From assembly GCA_902770195.1 (NCBI GenBank), contig CACXSA010000016.1, positions 1-33,991 of the forward strand: DNA of 33,991 nucleotides, in the 5' to 3' direction. Positions 1 to 6,899 of this stretch are shown here, in pieces. How positions within the stretch are numbered: position 1 is the first letter of the stretch; each line of letters opens with the position of its first letter. Position numbers and translations under genes: made by a program. This DNA is from an uncultured Prevotellaceae bacterium (lineage in GTDB: Bacteria; Bacteroidota; Bacteroidia; Bacteroidales; Bacteroidaceae). The notes beneath the pieces were generated by a model. It was not told where the DNA came from. It made no database searches and was given only the letters and a program-made list of their open reading frames with translations.

Positions 1-63
1 GCGGTTATTGATGCCAATCCTAAGTTCCATAAACTCTATCAAATGTATAAATTAGTCGCTTGA
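1..63 (+). CDS. C-terminal end of an unidentified protein (partial)
   Basis: The window opens inside a frame that reads 20 codons to a TGA at 61-63; the last residues are KLYQMYKLVA. The frame is open from the first base, and it is followed by non-coding repeats and a terminator, as expected for the end of a plus-strand gene. The tail is too short to assign to a family. It could also be a chance open frame, since only 20 codons are visible. Confidence 0.4.
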   Translation, partial: AVIDANPKFHKLYQMYKLVA

Positions 64-110
64 TGAATGAATGAATATTCACTTGCGAAAGTTCAGTTAA
101 GTGATTTTAT

Positions 111-144
111 CAACCTATGTTCATTGGCTCACGAACATAGGTTG
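111..144. repeat. Perfect 12-bp inverted repeat with 10-nt loop
   Basis: CAACCTATGTTC at 111-122 is exactly complementary to GAACATAGGTTG at 133-144. There is no T-tract right after it, so it is not a typical intrinsic terminator. It lies just after the partial gene that ends at 63 and could be an mRNA 3' end structure or a protein site. The open frame across this region (67-300) runs through this and the following tandem repeats and I do not consider it a gene. Confidence 0.7.
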
Positions 145-155
145 TCTACCCTCAT

Positions 156-188
156 GAACATATCTGGGAAGTCCAACGAACATATCTG
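156..188 (+). repeat. Two direct copies of GAACATATCTG
   Basis: GAACATATCTG occurs at 156-166 and 178-188, 22 nt apart (two helical turns). The GAACATA core is also found in the right arm of the inverted repeat at 133-139, so three related cores sit at about 22-nt spacing (133, 156, 178). That regular phasing would suit a DNA-binding protein, but no regulator can be named. Confidence 0.5.
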
Positions 189-238
189 CATTTTTTGTCG
201 CATGTTTTCTGCCACCTCCGAACCATTCCGAGGGTATT

Positions 239-266
239 GCTACGCCTATGCTACGCCTACGCTACG
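239..266 (+). repeat. 11-nt tandem repeat, GCTACGCCTAY, about 2.5 units
   Basis: GCTACGCCTAT at 239-249, GCTACGCCTAC at 250-260 and GCTACG at 261-266. The 11-nt period is the same as in the unrelated array at 280-334. The region carries no convincing gene. Confidence 0.75.
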
Positions 267-279
267 ATATCTCTATAAA

Positions 280-334
280 GGAGCACTAAAGGAACACTAA
301 AGGAAGACCAAAGGAAGACCAAAGGAAGTCTAAA
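280..334 (+). repeat. 11-nt tandem repeat, GGARNNCYAAA type, five units
   Basis: Five back-to-back 11-mers can be read: GGAGCACTAAA (280-290), GGAACACTAAA (291-301), GGAAGACCAAA (302-312), GGAAGACCAAA (313-323) and GGAAGTCTAAA (324-334). GGA at the start and AAA at the end of each unit are invariant. The last A leads directly into the terminator stem. There are no spacers, so it is not a CRISPR array. Confidence 0.85.
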
Positions 335-377
335 AAAATCACGTAAATTGCTAAAGGATGCAACTTACGTGATTTTT
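334..377. terminator. Bidirectional intrinsic terminator
   Basis: AAAAATCACGTAA at 334-346 pairs exactly with TTACGTGATTTTT at 365-377 across an 18-nt loop. On the minus strand the stem ends in a run of seven T, 20 nt beyond the htpG stop, so it should terminate htpG. On the plus strand it ends in five T and could stop transcription from the gene ending at 63. Confidence 0.8.
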
Positions 378-396
378 ATGTAGAAATAAGGGCGAA

Positions 397-2457
397 TTAT
401 TTAATAAGATCTATGGAGCGCTTCAGGAACTTGTCGAGTGCTTCACCTTTGAGCATACCGTTCTGCAGAAGGGCCAAGTCAATCAACTGGTGGACAATGT
501 CGTTCTTTTCAGCAAAGCCATTCAGCACGTCCTGTTTCTTTTGCTTTTGTTCCTCAACGGCTTTCTCGGTTTCTGCCTTCATGTCTTTATCGTCCTGAGT
601 CAGTTCGTCAGCTTTCTTCTTCTCCTGTTGCTGACGGATGGCTGCCAAGCGTGCCTCCTGGCCCTTTAACTCGGCTTCAATAGGCTTCAAGGCTTCGTCG
701 GTATTTTGCTTGCAATCATCAAGGACACGCTTTACCAAGGGGTGGTCGCTGTTAAGTACAAGATTCAGAGAATCAGGCATTTGTGCGTAGAAGTTCATGC
801 CTTGCTGGAAACGGCTCATCTCCTTCATACGGCGCATCCATTCGTTCTGTGTAATAACCACAGGACGCTGGTTTTCGCCCAGGCTCTGGACTTCCACCAT
901 AAATTCTGTCTTCTCCATCTTAGGCATCTGTGATTTGAATACCTGTGACAGATTGGCAGACTCGTCTTCTGTCAGATTGGATTTGGGTGCATCGTCCTTC
1001 ACGATCAGTCGGTCAATGATATCGCTGTCAACACGGGTAAAGCGGCTCTTTTCGAACTTTTGCTCTAACATCTGAATGGCTGGCACATCAAGTTGTCCGT
1101 CAAGTAACAGCACAGAGTAACCCTTGTCCTTGGCTCCTTGTATGTAGCTGAACTGCTCCTCCTTGTCTGTTGCATAGAGGTAGATGAGATTGCCGTCTTT
1201 GTCCTTCTGGGCACCCTCGATGAGAGTCTTGTATTCGTCGAAGGTGAAATATTTGCCGTCAACGTCTTTCATCAGGGCAAATTCCTTTGCCTTGTCGTAG
1301 AACGACTCTTCGCTTAGCATGCCATAGTTGATAAAGAGTTTCAGGTCATCCCACTTCTCCTCATACTGTTTACGGTCTTCCTTGAAGATGGCCTGCAAAC
1401 GGTCTGCTACCTTCTTCGTGATATAAGTAGAGATTTTCTTGACCTCGCGATCGCTCTGTAGGTAGCTGCGGCTAACATTCAAAGGAATGTCCGGAGAGTC
1501 GATGACACCATGCAGTAAGGTCAGGAACTCGGGTACGATACCTTCCACCTGATCAGTCACAAATACTTGATTGCAGAAAAGCTGAATCTTGTTGCGCTGT
1601 AGGTCTATATTCGACTTGATGCGGGGGAAATACAGGATACCCGTTAGATTGAAGGGGTAGTCAACGTTCAAGTGAATCCAGAACATGGGTTCGTCGCTCA
1701 TGGGATAGAGTTCACGGTAGAACTTCGTATAATCCTCATCCTTCAGCGTTGATGGTGTCTTAGTCCAAAGTGGCTCCACATTGTTTATAATGTTGTCTTC
1801 TGCGGTATCCACCATTTTCTTTTCTTCGCTGCTCCATTCCTGTTTCTTGCCAAAAGCCACAGGAACAGCCATAAATTTGCAGTACTTAGTCAGCAGCTGC
1901 TGGATTTTTTCCTTTTCAAGGAACTCTTTGCAGTCGTCGTCCAGATAAAGGATGATGTCAGAGCCACGGTCCTCCTTCTCAGCCTCATCAATTTCGTATG
2001 CAGGACTTCCGTCACAGCTCCATTTTACAGCTTTAGCACCTTCTTTATAACTCTTGGTGACGATTTCAACTTTCTTTGAAACCATAAAACTGGAATAGAA
2101 GCCAAGACCGAAGTGTCCTATGATATTGTTGGCGTTGTCTTTATATTTTTCCAAGAAGTCGTTGACACCAGAGAAAGCAATCTGATTGATGTACTTGTCA
2201 ATCTCTTCCTCTGTCATTCCGATGCCTCGGTCAGAGATGGTGATGGTGCCTTTTTCTTTATCAACAGAGATGTGTACTGTCAAATCGCCTTGTTCACCCT
2301 TGAACTCACCTTGCTGAGCCAGTGTTTTCAACTTCTGCGTAGCATCAACGGCATTTGATACCATCTCACGCAGGAAAATCTCATGATCTGAATAGAGAAA
2401 CTTTTTGATGACGGGGAAGATGTTCTCGGTTGTAACCCCAATATTACCTTTTTGCAT
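397..2457 (-). CDS. htpG: HtpG, Hsp90-family molecular chaperone
   Basis: A 686-residue bacterial Hsp90, full length for Bacteroidota. It is a cytoplasmic homodimer that uses ATP to remodel client proteins. The N-terminal GHKL ATPase domain is clear: FLREMVSNAVDA (Glu31, Asn35, Asp38), SDRGIGMT (Asp76, Gly78, Gly80) and GHFGLGFYSS (114-123). The middle domain carries WIHLNVDYPFNLTGILYFPR and NVSRSYLQSD, both family hallmarks, and a lysine/glutamine-rich stretch precedes the C-terminal dimerisation domain. ATG at 2457 is chosen because the conserved N-terminus begins right after it. It is monocistronic, divergent from map, with its own terminator at 334-377. Confidence 0.97.
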   Translation of the reverse strand: MQKGNIGVTTENIFPVIKKFLYSDHEIFLREMVSNAVDATQKLKTLAQQGEFKGEQGDLTVHISVDKEKGTITISDRGIGMTEEEIDKYINQIAFSGVNDFLEKYKDNANNIIGHFGLGFYSSFMVSKKVEIVTKSYKEGAKAVKWSCDGSPAYEIDEAEKEDRGSDIILYLDDDCKEFLEKEKIQQLLTKYCKFMAVPVAFGKKQEWSSEEKKMVDTAEDNIINNVEPLWTKTPSTLKDEDYTKFYRELYPMSDEPMFWIHLNVDYPFNLTGILYFPRIKSNIDLQRNKIQLFCNQVFVTDQVEGIVPEFLTLLHGVIDSPDIPLNVSRSYLQSDREVKKISTYITKKVADRLQAIFKEDRKQYEEKWDDLKLFINYGMLSEESFYDKAKEFALMKDVDGKYFTFDEYKTLIEGAQKDKDGNLIYLYATDKEEQFSYIQGAKDKGYSVLLLDGQLDVPAIQMLEQKFEKSRFTRVDSDIIDRLIVKDDAPKSNLTEDESANLSQVFKSQMPKMEKTEFMVEVQSLGENQRPVVITQNEWMRRMKEMSRFQQGMNFYAQMPDSLNLVLNSDHPLVKRVLDDCKQNTDEALKPIEAELKGQEARLAAIRQQQEKKKADELTQDDKDMKAETEKAVEEQKQKKQDVLNGFAEKNDIVHQLIDLALLQNGMLKGEALDKFLKRSIDLIK

Positions 2458-2542
2458 ATACCTTATATTATTTATATTAACACTCTATCGTGGTATATGC
2501 AAATATCGTGCCAAATTAGATGAATAATACTCTGACTATCGT

Positions 2543-2550
2543 CAAAGATA
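2543..2550 (-). promoter_or_regulatory. Candidate -7 box of htpG (TATCTTTG)
   Basis: On the minus strand TATCTTTG matches the Bacteroidota -7 consensus TAnnTTTG exactly; it would give a leader of about 80 nt. No clear TTG lies 17-23 nt upstream, so the call rests on the -7 box. A weaker alternative, GATATTTG, lies closer to the gene. No heat-shock operator (CIRCE-like inverted repeat) is visible in the leader. Confidence 0.45.
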
Positions 2551-2585
2551 CTGTCGTTCGAGAATGAAAATAAACATTAATTTAT

Positions 2586-2616
2586 TTTGCATTCTTCTCG
2601 CTTATTCGTACCTTTG
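2586..2616 (+). promoter_or_regulatory. Promoter of the map operon
   Basis: TTTG at 2586-2589 and TACCTTTG at 2609-2616 with a 19-nt spacer match the Bacteroidota primary-sigma consensus (TTTG, 17-23 nt, TAnnTTTG). The map start codon follows 24 nt later. It faces away from the htpG promoter in the same intergenic region. Confidence 0.8.
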
Positions 2617-2639
2617 CATCCGAAAAACAAGAAAAGACA

Positions 2640-3491
2640 ATGAAGAGAAGATGGCATTGCAAACCAGGGGAACAGCCCACTGAGTTGGACAAGCGTATTA
2701 TGTATCTTGAGAATAAAGGTGTCTTGGTGCCAACGCGCGATTTGATAAAAACGCCCGAACAGATTGAAGGCATTCGTAGGGCAAGCGCGGTGAACACAGG
2801 CGTTCTGGATGCAGTAGGTGAAGTAATTCATGCTGGTATGTCCACGCTGGAGATTGATAAAATCTGTCGGGATTACTGCGAGAAATATGGAGCAATACCT
2901 GCATGTCTGAACTATGAAGGATTCCCGATGAGCGTTTGCACCAGTATTAATGAGGTGGTGTGTCATGGAATTCCCAAAGCCGAGGATGTCCTAGAGGAAG
3001 GCGATATCATAAATGTCGATTTCACCACGATATTGGATGGCTATTATGCAGATGCCTCGCGAATGTTTATCATAGGGAAAACAACTCCAGAGAAAGAACA
3101 GCTGGTCAAGGTGACGAAAGAATGTCTCGAAATCGGAATGGAGGCAGCCAAACCTTGGCATGGGGTGAACGAGATAGGACGTGCTATTGAGAAACATGCT
3201 AAGAAACATCATTATGGAGTGGTTCGCGACCTCTGTGGACATGGGGTAGGGGTACAGTTTCACGAAGAGCCGGAAGTCTGTCATTTTGCCCAACGTGGCG
3301 ATGGCATGATTTTGGTTCCAGGTATGGTGTTTACCATTGAGCCCATGATTAATATGGGGACGTGGAAAGTTTTTATTGATGCTGACGACCCTTATGGATG
3401 GGAGGTTATTTCAGAAGACGAACTGCCTTCAGCACAATGGGAACACACCTTGCTGATGACTGAGCACGGTGTGGAGATACTGAGTTACTAA
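2640..3491 (+). CDS. map: Type I methionine aminopeptidase
   Basis: A 283-aa cytosolic metallopeptidase that removes the initiator methionine from nascent proteins. The five metal ligands of the pita-bread fold are visible with the spacing of the E. coli enzyme: Asp127 and Asp138 (VDF...ADAS), His201 (CGHGVG), Glu234 (FTIEPM) and Glu268 (QWEHT). About 25 extra residues precede the catalytic domain (KRRWHCKPGEQPTELD), a short extension common in Bacteroidota copies. ATG at 2640 lies 24 nt after the -7 box. First gene of a likely operon with tsaD (42-nt gap). Confidence 0.96.
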   Translation: MKRRWHCKPGEQPTELDKRIMYLENKGVLVPTRDLIKTPEQIEGIRRASAVNTGVLDAVGEVIHAGMSTLEIDKICRDYCEKYGAIPACLNYEGFPMSVCTSINEVVCHGIPKAEDVLEEGDIINVDFTTILDGYYADASRMFIIGKTTPEKEQLVKVTKECLEIGMEAAKPWHGVNEIGRAIEKHAKKHHYGVVRDLCGHGVGVQFHEEPEVCHFAQRGDGMILVPGMVFTIEPMINMGTWKVFIDADDPYGWEVISEDELPSAQWEHTLLMTEHGVEILSY

Positions 3492-3533
3492 GAAAACTTA
3501 TCTGACTGGTTAAACAGGAAAAGATAGAAAGCG

Positions 3534-4559
3534 ATGAACGATATATATATATTAGGTATAGAGTCGAGTTGCGACGATACATCAGCAGCAGTATTAAGAA
3601 ATGGTGTGCTATTGTCGAACGTGACAGCGTCGCAGGCAGTACACGAATCCTATGGTGGCGTGGTACCTGAACTCGCCTCAAGAGCACATCAGCAGAATGT
3701 CGTACCTGTGGTTCATGAGGCCATTAAACGTGCTGGTATTACAAAGGAACAGTTGTCTGCAGTGGCTTTCACACGCGGTCCCGGACTGATGGGCTCTTTG
3801 CTAGTGGGTGTGAATTTTGCCAAAGGATTTGCGCGCTCTTTGGGTATCCCATTGATAGACGTAAACCATTTACAAGGACATGTGATGGCGCATTTTATCA
3901 AAGAGAGTGAAGACGATAACAGTCAGCCGCCACTACCATTTATTTGCCTGTTGGTTTCTGGAGGTAATTCGCAAATAGTCTTGGTGAAAGCCTATAATGA
4001 TATGGAGGTGTTAGGGCAGACCATAGACGATGCTGCTGGTGAAGCCATTGATAAATGCTCGAAGGTGATGGGACTAGGCTATCCGGGAGGACCTATTATC
4101 GATAAATTGGCGCGTCAGGGAAATCCTAAGGCCTATCAGTTCTCTGAGCCTCATATTCCAGGATTAGACTATAGTTTCTCAGGCTTAAAGACCTCTTTCC
4201 TTTACAACATGCGAAAGTGGGTAGAAGAAGATCCTGATTTTATCGAACATCATAAAGAAGATATTGCCGCTTCGTTGGAATGGACTATTGTTGACATCTT
4301 GATGAAGAAGTTGAAGCTGGCTGTCAAGCAGACCGGTATCAAACATGTTGCTGTAGCCGGTGGCGTGAGTGCAAATAATGGATTGCGGAATGCCTTCCAT
4401 GACTATGCGAAACGTTATGGTTGGACCATCTATATCCCCAAGTTTAGTTATACCACTGATAATGCCGCTATGATTGGCATTGTGGGTTACTACAAATTCT
4501 TGGATGGAGAGACTTGTCCCATTGATGCGCCAGCCTTCTCAAAGGTAACATTTAAATAG
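3534..4559 (+). CDS. tsaD: TsaD, tRNA N6-threonylcarbamoyladenosine transferase subunit
   Basis: 341 aa, normal length. TsaD is the ASKHA-fold subunit that, with TsaB and TsaE, transfers the threonylcarbamoyl group to A37 of ANN-decoding tRNAs. The N-terminus has the family signature LGIESSCDDTS. The metal-binding HxxxH is His112/His116 (NHLQGHVMAH), followed by LLVSGGNSQIV, the GEAIDKCSKVMGLGYPGGP segment, SFSGLKTS, and AGGVSANNGLR near the C-terminus. Expressed from the map promoter or jointly with the pncC-like gene 26 nt downstream. Confidence 0.97.
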   Translation: MNDIYILGIESSCDDTSAAVLRNGVLLSNVTASQAVHESYGGVVPELASRAHQQNVVPVVHEAIKRAGITKEQLSAVAFTRGPGLMGSLLVGVNFAKGFARSLGIPLIDVNHLQGHVMAHFIKESEDDNSQPPLPFICLLVSGGNSQIVLVKAYNDMEVLGQTIDDAAGEAIDKCSKVMGLGYPGGPIIDKLARQGNPKAYQFSEPHIPGLDYSFSGLKTSFLYNMRKWVEEDPDFIEHHKEDIAASLEWTIVDILMKKLKLAVKQTGIKHVAVAGGVSANNGLRNAFHDYAKRYGWTIYIPKFSYTTDNAAMIGIVGYYKFLDGETCPIDAPAFSKVTFK

Positions 4560-4585
4560 CAAATTATCAAATATATAAGTATATT

Positions 4586-5107
4586 ATGGATTTCGAAAGC
4601 AAGATTTTTAGCAGAGAGATAAGTCAGCTGCTGTGGGAAATGGATAAAACAGTAGGTACAGCAGAAAGCTGTACTGGTGGACGTATAGCAGAAGCTATCA
4701 TGTCAGTACCAGGAGCCTCAAAATACTATAAGGGAGGTATCATTTCCTATGTTGACGAAATAAAAATGTCGTTGTTGGGAGTGGATGCTAGTGTGCTGGA
4801 AGAGAAAACGGCTGTCTGTGAGGACGTTGCACGTCAGATGGTTATTGGTGCTTGCAAGGCCCTGAAAACAGATTATGCCATATCAGCTACAGGATATGCG
4901 GGTCCTGGTGGTGGTACAAGGGAGATCCCTGTAGGCACTATTTGGTTGGCATGTGGAACAAAAGAAAAGCAGGTTGCTGTGATGGTCCAGGAAGACCATG
5001 GACGTGATATTAATCTGGCTATTGCTACCAATAAAGCCATTCAATTATTCCTTGAATTTTTAAAATCTGAAATCCAATCTAATGAGGAAACAGAGAAAGA
5101 GGGTTAA
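4586..5107 (+). CDS. pncC: CinA C-terminal-type nicotinamide-nucleotide amidase
   Basis: 173 aa, corresponding to the CinA C-terminal amidase domain alone; the N-terminal molybdopterin-binding-like (COG1058) domain of full CinA is absent, as in E. coli PncC. The enzyme deamidates nicotinamide mononucleotide to nicotinate mononucleotide in NAD recycling. Diagnostic segments are TAESCTGGRIAEAI, YKGGIISY and SATGYAGPGGGTREIPVGTIW. It sits 26 nt after tsaD. The C-terminus is Glu/Lys-rich. The window also contains nadE, another NAD gene, but about 15 kb away. Confidence 0.93.
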   Translation: MDFESKIFSREISQLLWEMDKTVGTAESCTGGRIAEAIMSVPGASKYYKGGIISYVDEIKMSLLGVDASVLEEKTAVCEDVARQMVIGACKALKTDYAISATGYAGPGGGTREIPVGTIWLACGTKEKQVAVMVQEDHGRDINLAIATNKAIQLFLEFLKSEIQSNEETEKEG

Positions 5108-5127
5108 AAAAACTTAAATAGGGATTA

Positions 5128-5158
5128 TTTCTCATTTCTCATTTCTCATTTCTCATTT
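5128..5158 (+). repeat. 7-nt tandem repeat (TTTCTCA)4 plus TTT before rpmB
   Basis: Four exact TTTCTCA units at 5128-5134, 5135-5141, 5142-5148 and 5149-5155, followed by TTT. The array ends 9 nt before the TACCTTTG box of the rpmB promoter, so it occupies the place where the upstream TTG element would be. A change of one unit would shift the upstream promoter region by 7 bp. Confidence 0.9.
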
Positions 5159-5166
5159 AAAATGTG

Positions 5167-5174
5167 TACCTTTG
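5167..5174 (+). promoter_or_regulatory. -7 box of the rpmB-rpmG-DUF4295 operon (TACCTTTG)
   Basis: TACCTTTG matches TAnnTTTG exactly. Instead of a TTG element 17-23 nt upstream there is the TTTCTCA array. The leader to the rpmB start is about 50 nt. Confidence 0.7.
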
Positions 5175-5225
5175 CACCCTGTTTGGAGTAAGTTATAATT
5201 AAGGAACAAGTAAAAGTAGATAGAA

Positions 5226-5489
5226 ATGTCGAAAATTTGTCAAATTACAGGAAAGAAGGCACAAATTGGTAATAACGTGTCTCACTCAAAGCATCGCACA
5301 AAGCGCAGCTTTGACGTAAACCTGTTCAGCAAGAAATTCTACTATGTAGAGGAAGCTTGCTGGATTCAGTTGAAGATCAGTGCTGCTGGTCTGCGTATGA
5401 TTAATAAAGTCGGTCTGGACGCTGCCCTTAAGCAGGCTGTTGCCAAGGGTTATGTTGATTGGAAAGATATTAAAGTAATAGGAGACTAA
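5226..5489 (+). CDS. rpmB: 50S ribosomal protein bL28
   Basis: 87 aa, typical for Bacteroidota L28. The N-terminus [21 protein letters not shown] and the basic [17 protein letters not shown] segment are characteristic, and the C-terminal [11 protein letters not shown] is also family-typical. It is a component of the large ribosomal subunit near the E site. First gene of a three-gene operon; rpmG starts 5 nt after its stop. The copy has no CxxC zinc pair. Confidence 0.97.
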   Translation: MSKICQITGKKAQIGNNVSHSKHRTKRSFDVNLFSKKFYYVEEACWIQLKISAAGLRMINKVGLDAALKQAVAKGYVDWKDIKVIGD

Positions 5490-5494
5490 CAACT

Positions 5495-5686
5495 ATGGCA
5501 GGAAAGAAAGCAAAGGGTAACCGCGTTCAGGTGATTCTGGAGTGCACGGAGATGAAGGAAAGTGGACTTCCCGGAACAAGCCGTTACATTACGACAAAGA
5601 ATCGTAAGAACACTCCTGAGAGAATGGAATTAAAGAAGTATAACCCCATCCTGAAGCGCATGACTGTGCACAAGGAGATTAAATAA
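5495..5686 (+). CDS. rpmG: 50S ribosomal protein bL33
   Basis: 63 aa. [48 protein letters not shown] is the L33 pattern; the four zinc cysteines of the Cys-plus version are absent (one Cys only), so this is the zinc-independent type. Component of the large subunit. It lies between rpmB and the DUF4295 gene with 5- and 12-nt gaps. Confidence 0.97.
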   Translation: MAGKKAKGNRVQVILECTEMKESGLPGTSRYITTKNRKNTPERMELKKYNPILKRMTVHKEIK

Positions 5687-5698
5687 TCTGTTTAAAGC

Positions 5699-5857
5699 AT
5701 GGCAAAGAAAACCGTCGCTACCCTCCATGAAGGCTCAAAGGATGGTCGCGCTTACACAAAAGTTATCAAGATGGTAAAGAGCCCAAAGACTGGTGCTTAC
5801 ATCTTTGACGAGCAGATGGTTCCTAACGAGGCTGTTAAGGACTTCTTTAAGAATTAA
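5699..5857 (+). CDS. DUF4295 protein (bL38-like ribosomal protein)
   Basis: A 52-aa basic protein (start MAKKTVATLHEGSKDGR, end VKDFFKN) encoded 12 nt after rpmG. The small size, lysine content and position match the DUF4295 family, which is tied to rpmG in Bacteroidota. From memory, this family was recognised as ribosomal protein bL38 in the Flavobacterium johnsoniae ribosome structure; I cannot check that here. The ATG at 5699 and TAA at 5855-5857 are unambiguous. It is followed by a strong terminator, so it closes the operon. Confidence 0.9.
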   Translation: MAKKTVATLHEGSKDGRAYTKVIKMVKSPKTGAYIFDEQMVPNEAVKDFFKN

Positions 5858-5877
5858 TTTAAAAAAATCTCTATATT

Positions 5878-5913
5878 AAAAGCTGAAACTGAATGTAGTT
5901 TCAGCTTTTTTTA
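5878..5913 (+). terminator. Intrinsic terminator of the rpmB operon
   Basis: AAAAGCTGAAACT (5878-5890) pairs exactly with AGTTTCAGCTTTT (5897-5909) around a 6-nt loop, with a T-run continuing past the stem. The ftsY -7 box begins within 6 nt, so terminator and next promoter are fused into one compact module. Confidence 0.92.
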
Positions 5914-5914
5914 T

Positions 5915-5922
5915 TAATTTTG
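5915..5922 (+). promoter_or_regulatory. -7 box of the ftsY operon (TAATTTTG)
   Basis: TAATTTTG fits TAnnTTTG and is 20 nt before the ftsY ATG. No TTG is seen at the usual distance; the upstream part would lie inside the terminator stem, where TTTC is the nearest match at a short spacing. Confidence 0.5.
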
Positions 5923-5942
5923 CACTCGTAATATATAGTGAT

Positions 5943-6899
5943 ATGGGTATTTTCGGATTTTTCAATAAGGAAAAGAAAGAGACGCTGGACAAAGGTCTGG
6001 AGAAGACAAAGACCAGTGTCTTCGACAAGCTGGCTCGTGCTGTGGCTGGCAAGTCAAAGGTGGATGACGATGTCCTGGATAATTTGGAAGAGGTGTTGAT
6101 AACCTCTGACGTGGGTGTGGAGACAACACTGAAAATCATAGAACGTATCGAGGAACGTGTAGCTCGTGACAAATATGTGTCCACGAGTGAACTAAATGCT
6201 ATTCTTCGTGACGAAATAGCGTCTTTGCTGACGGAAAACAATTCTGATGACAATGACAATTGGGATTTGCCTAGCGACCATAAGCCGTATGTCATTTTGG
6301 TTGTGGGTGTGAATGGGGTAGGCAAGACAACCACCATAGGAAAACTGGCTTGGCAATTTAAGCAAGCTGGAAAAAAAGTCTATCTGGGGGCAGCTGATAC
6401 TTTCCGTGCTGCCGCTGTCGAACAGTTGTGCATCTGGGGTGAGCGAGTTGGTGTACCTGTTGTTAAGCAACAGATGGGATCAGACCCCGCTTCTGTAGCC
6501 TTCGACACTTTGCAGAGTGCAAAAGCTAATGGTGCAGATGTCGTTTTGATAGATACTGCAGGTCGTTTGCACAATAAAGTTGGATTGATGAATGAGCTGA
6601 AGAAAATCAAGGATGTCATGAAGAAGGTTCTTCCTGATGCTCCTGATGAGGTAATGCTTGTGTTGGATGGCTCTACAGGTCAGAATGCTTTTGAGCAGGC
6701 AAAGCAGTTTGCTGCTGTTACTCAGATTACCAGTCTTGCCATTACAAAACTTGACGGAACAGCCAAGGGTGGTGTCGTAATTGGTATCTCAGATCAGCTT
6801 AAAGTCCCTGTGAAATACATTGGACTTGGAGAGGGAATGAAAGATTTACAGCTTTTCAATCGCCAGCAGTTTGTTGACTCGTTGTTTAAGAATGAATAA
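5943..6899 (+). CDS. ftsY: FtsY, signal recognition particle receptor GTPase
   Basis: 318 aa comprising only the NG domain, without the long acidic A domain of E. coli FtsY. It docks SRP-ribosome complexes at the inner membrane for co-translational insertion. The helical N domain occupies roughly residues 20-95. The G domain shows GVNGVGKTTT (122-131), AADTFRAAAVEQL, DTAGRLH, the TKLD specificity motif in TKLDGTAKGG, and GLGEGMKDLQLF at the C-terminus. The extreme N-terminus (MGIFGFFNKEKKE) could serve as an amphipathic membrane anchor. Overlaps rimO by 8 nt. Confidence 0.97.
   Translation: MGIFGFFNKEKKETLDKGLEKTKTSVFDKLARAVAGKSKVDDDVLDNLEEVLITSDVGVETTLKIIERIEERVARDKYVSTSELNAILRDEIASLLTENNSDDNDNWDLPSDHKPYVILVVGVNGVGKTTTIGKLAWQFKQAGKKVYLGAADTFRAAAVEQLCIWGERVGVPVVKQQMGSDPASVAFDTLQSAKANGADVVLIDTAGRLHNKVGLMNELKKIKDVMKKVLPDAPDEVMLVLDGSTGQNAFEQAKQFAAVTQITSLAITKLDGTAKGGVVIGISDQLKVPVKYIGLGEGMKDLQLFNRQQFVDSLFKNE

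Noticed and set aside
67-300. 77-codon open frame on the plus strand
   Set aside because: It is made of an inverted repeat and tandem arrays, ends inside an array, and has no recognisable domain; I treat the region as non-coding.
239-334. Tandem arrays considered as a CRISPR array
   Set aside because: The 11-nt units abut each other without spacers, are too short, and no cas gene is present.
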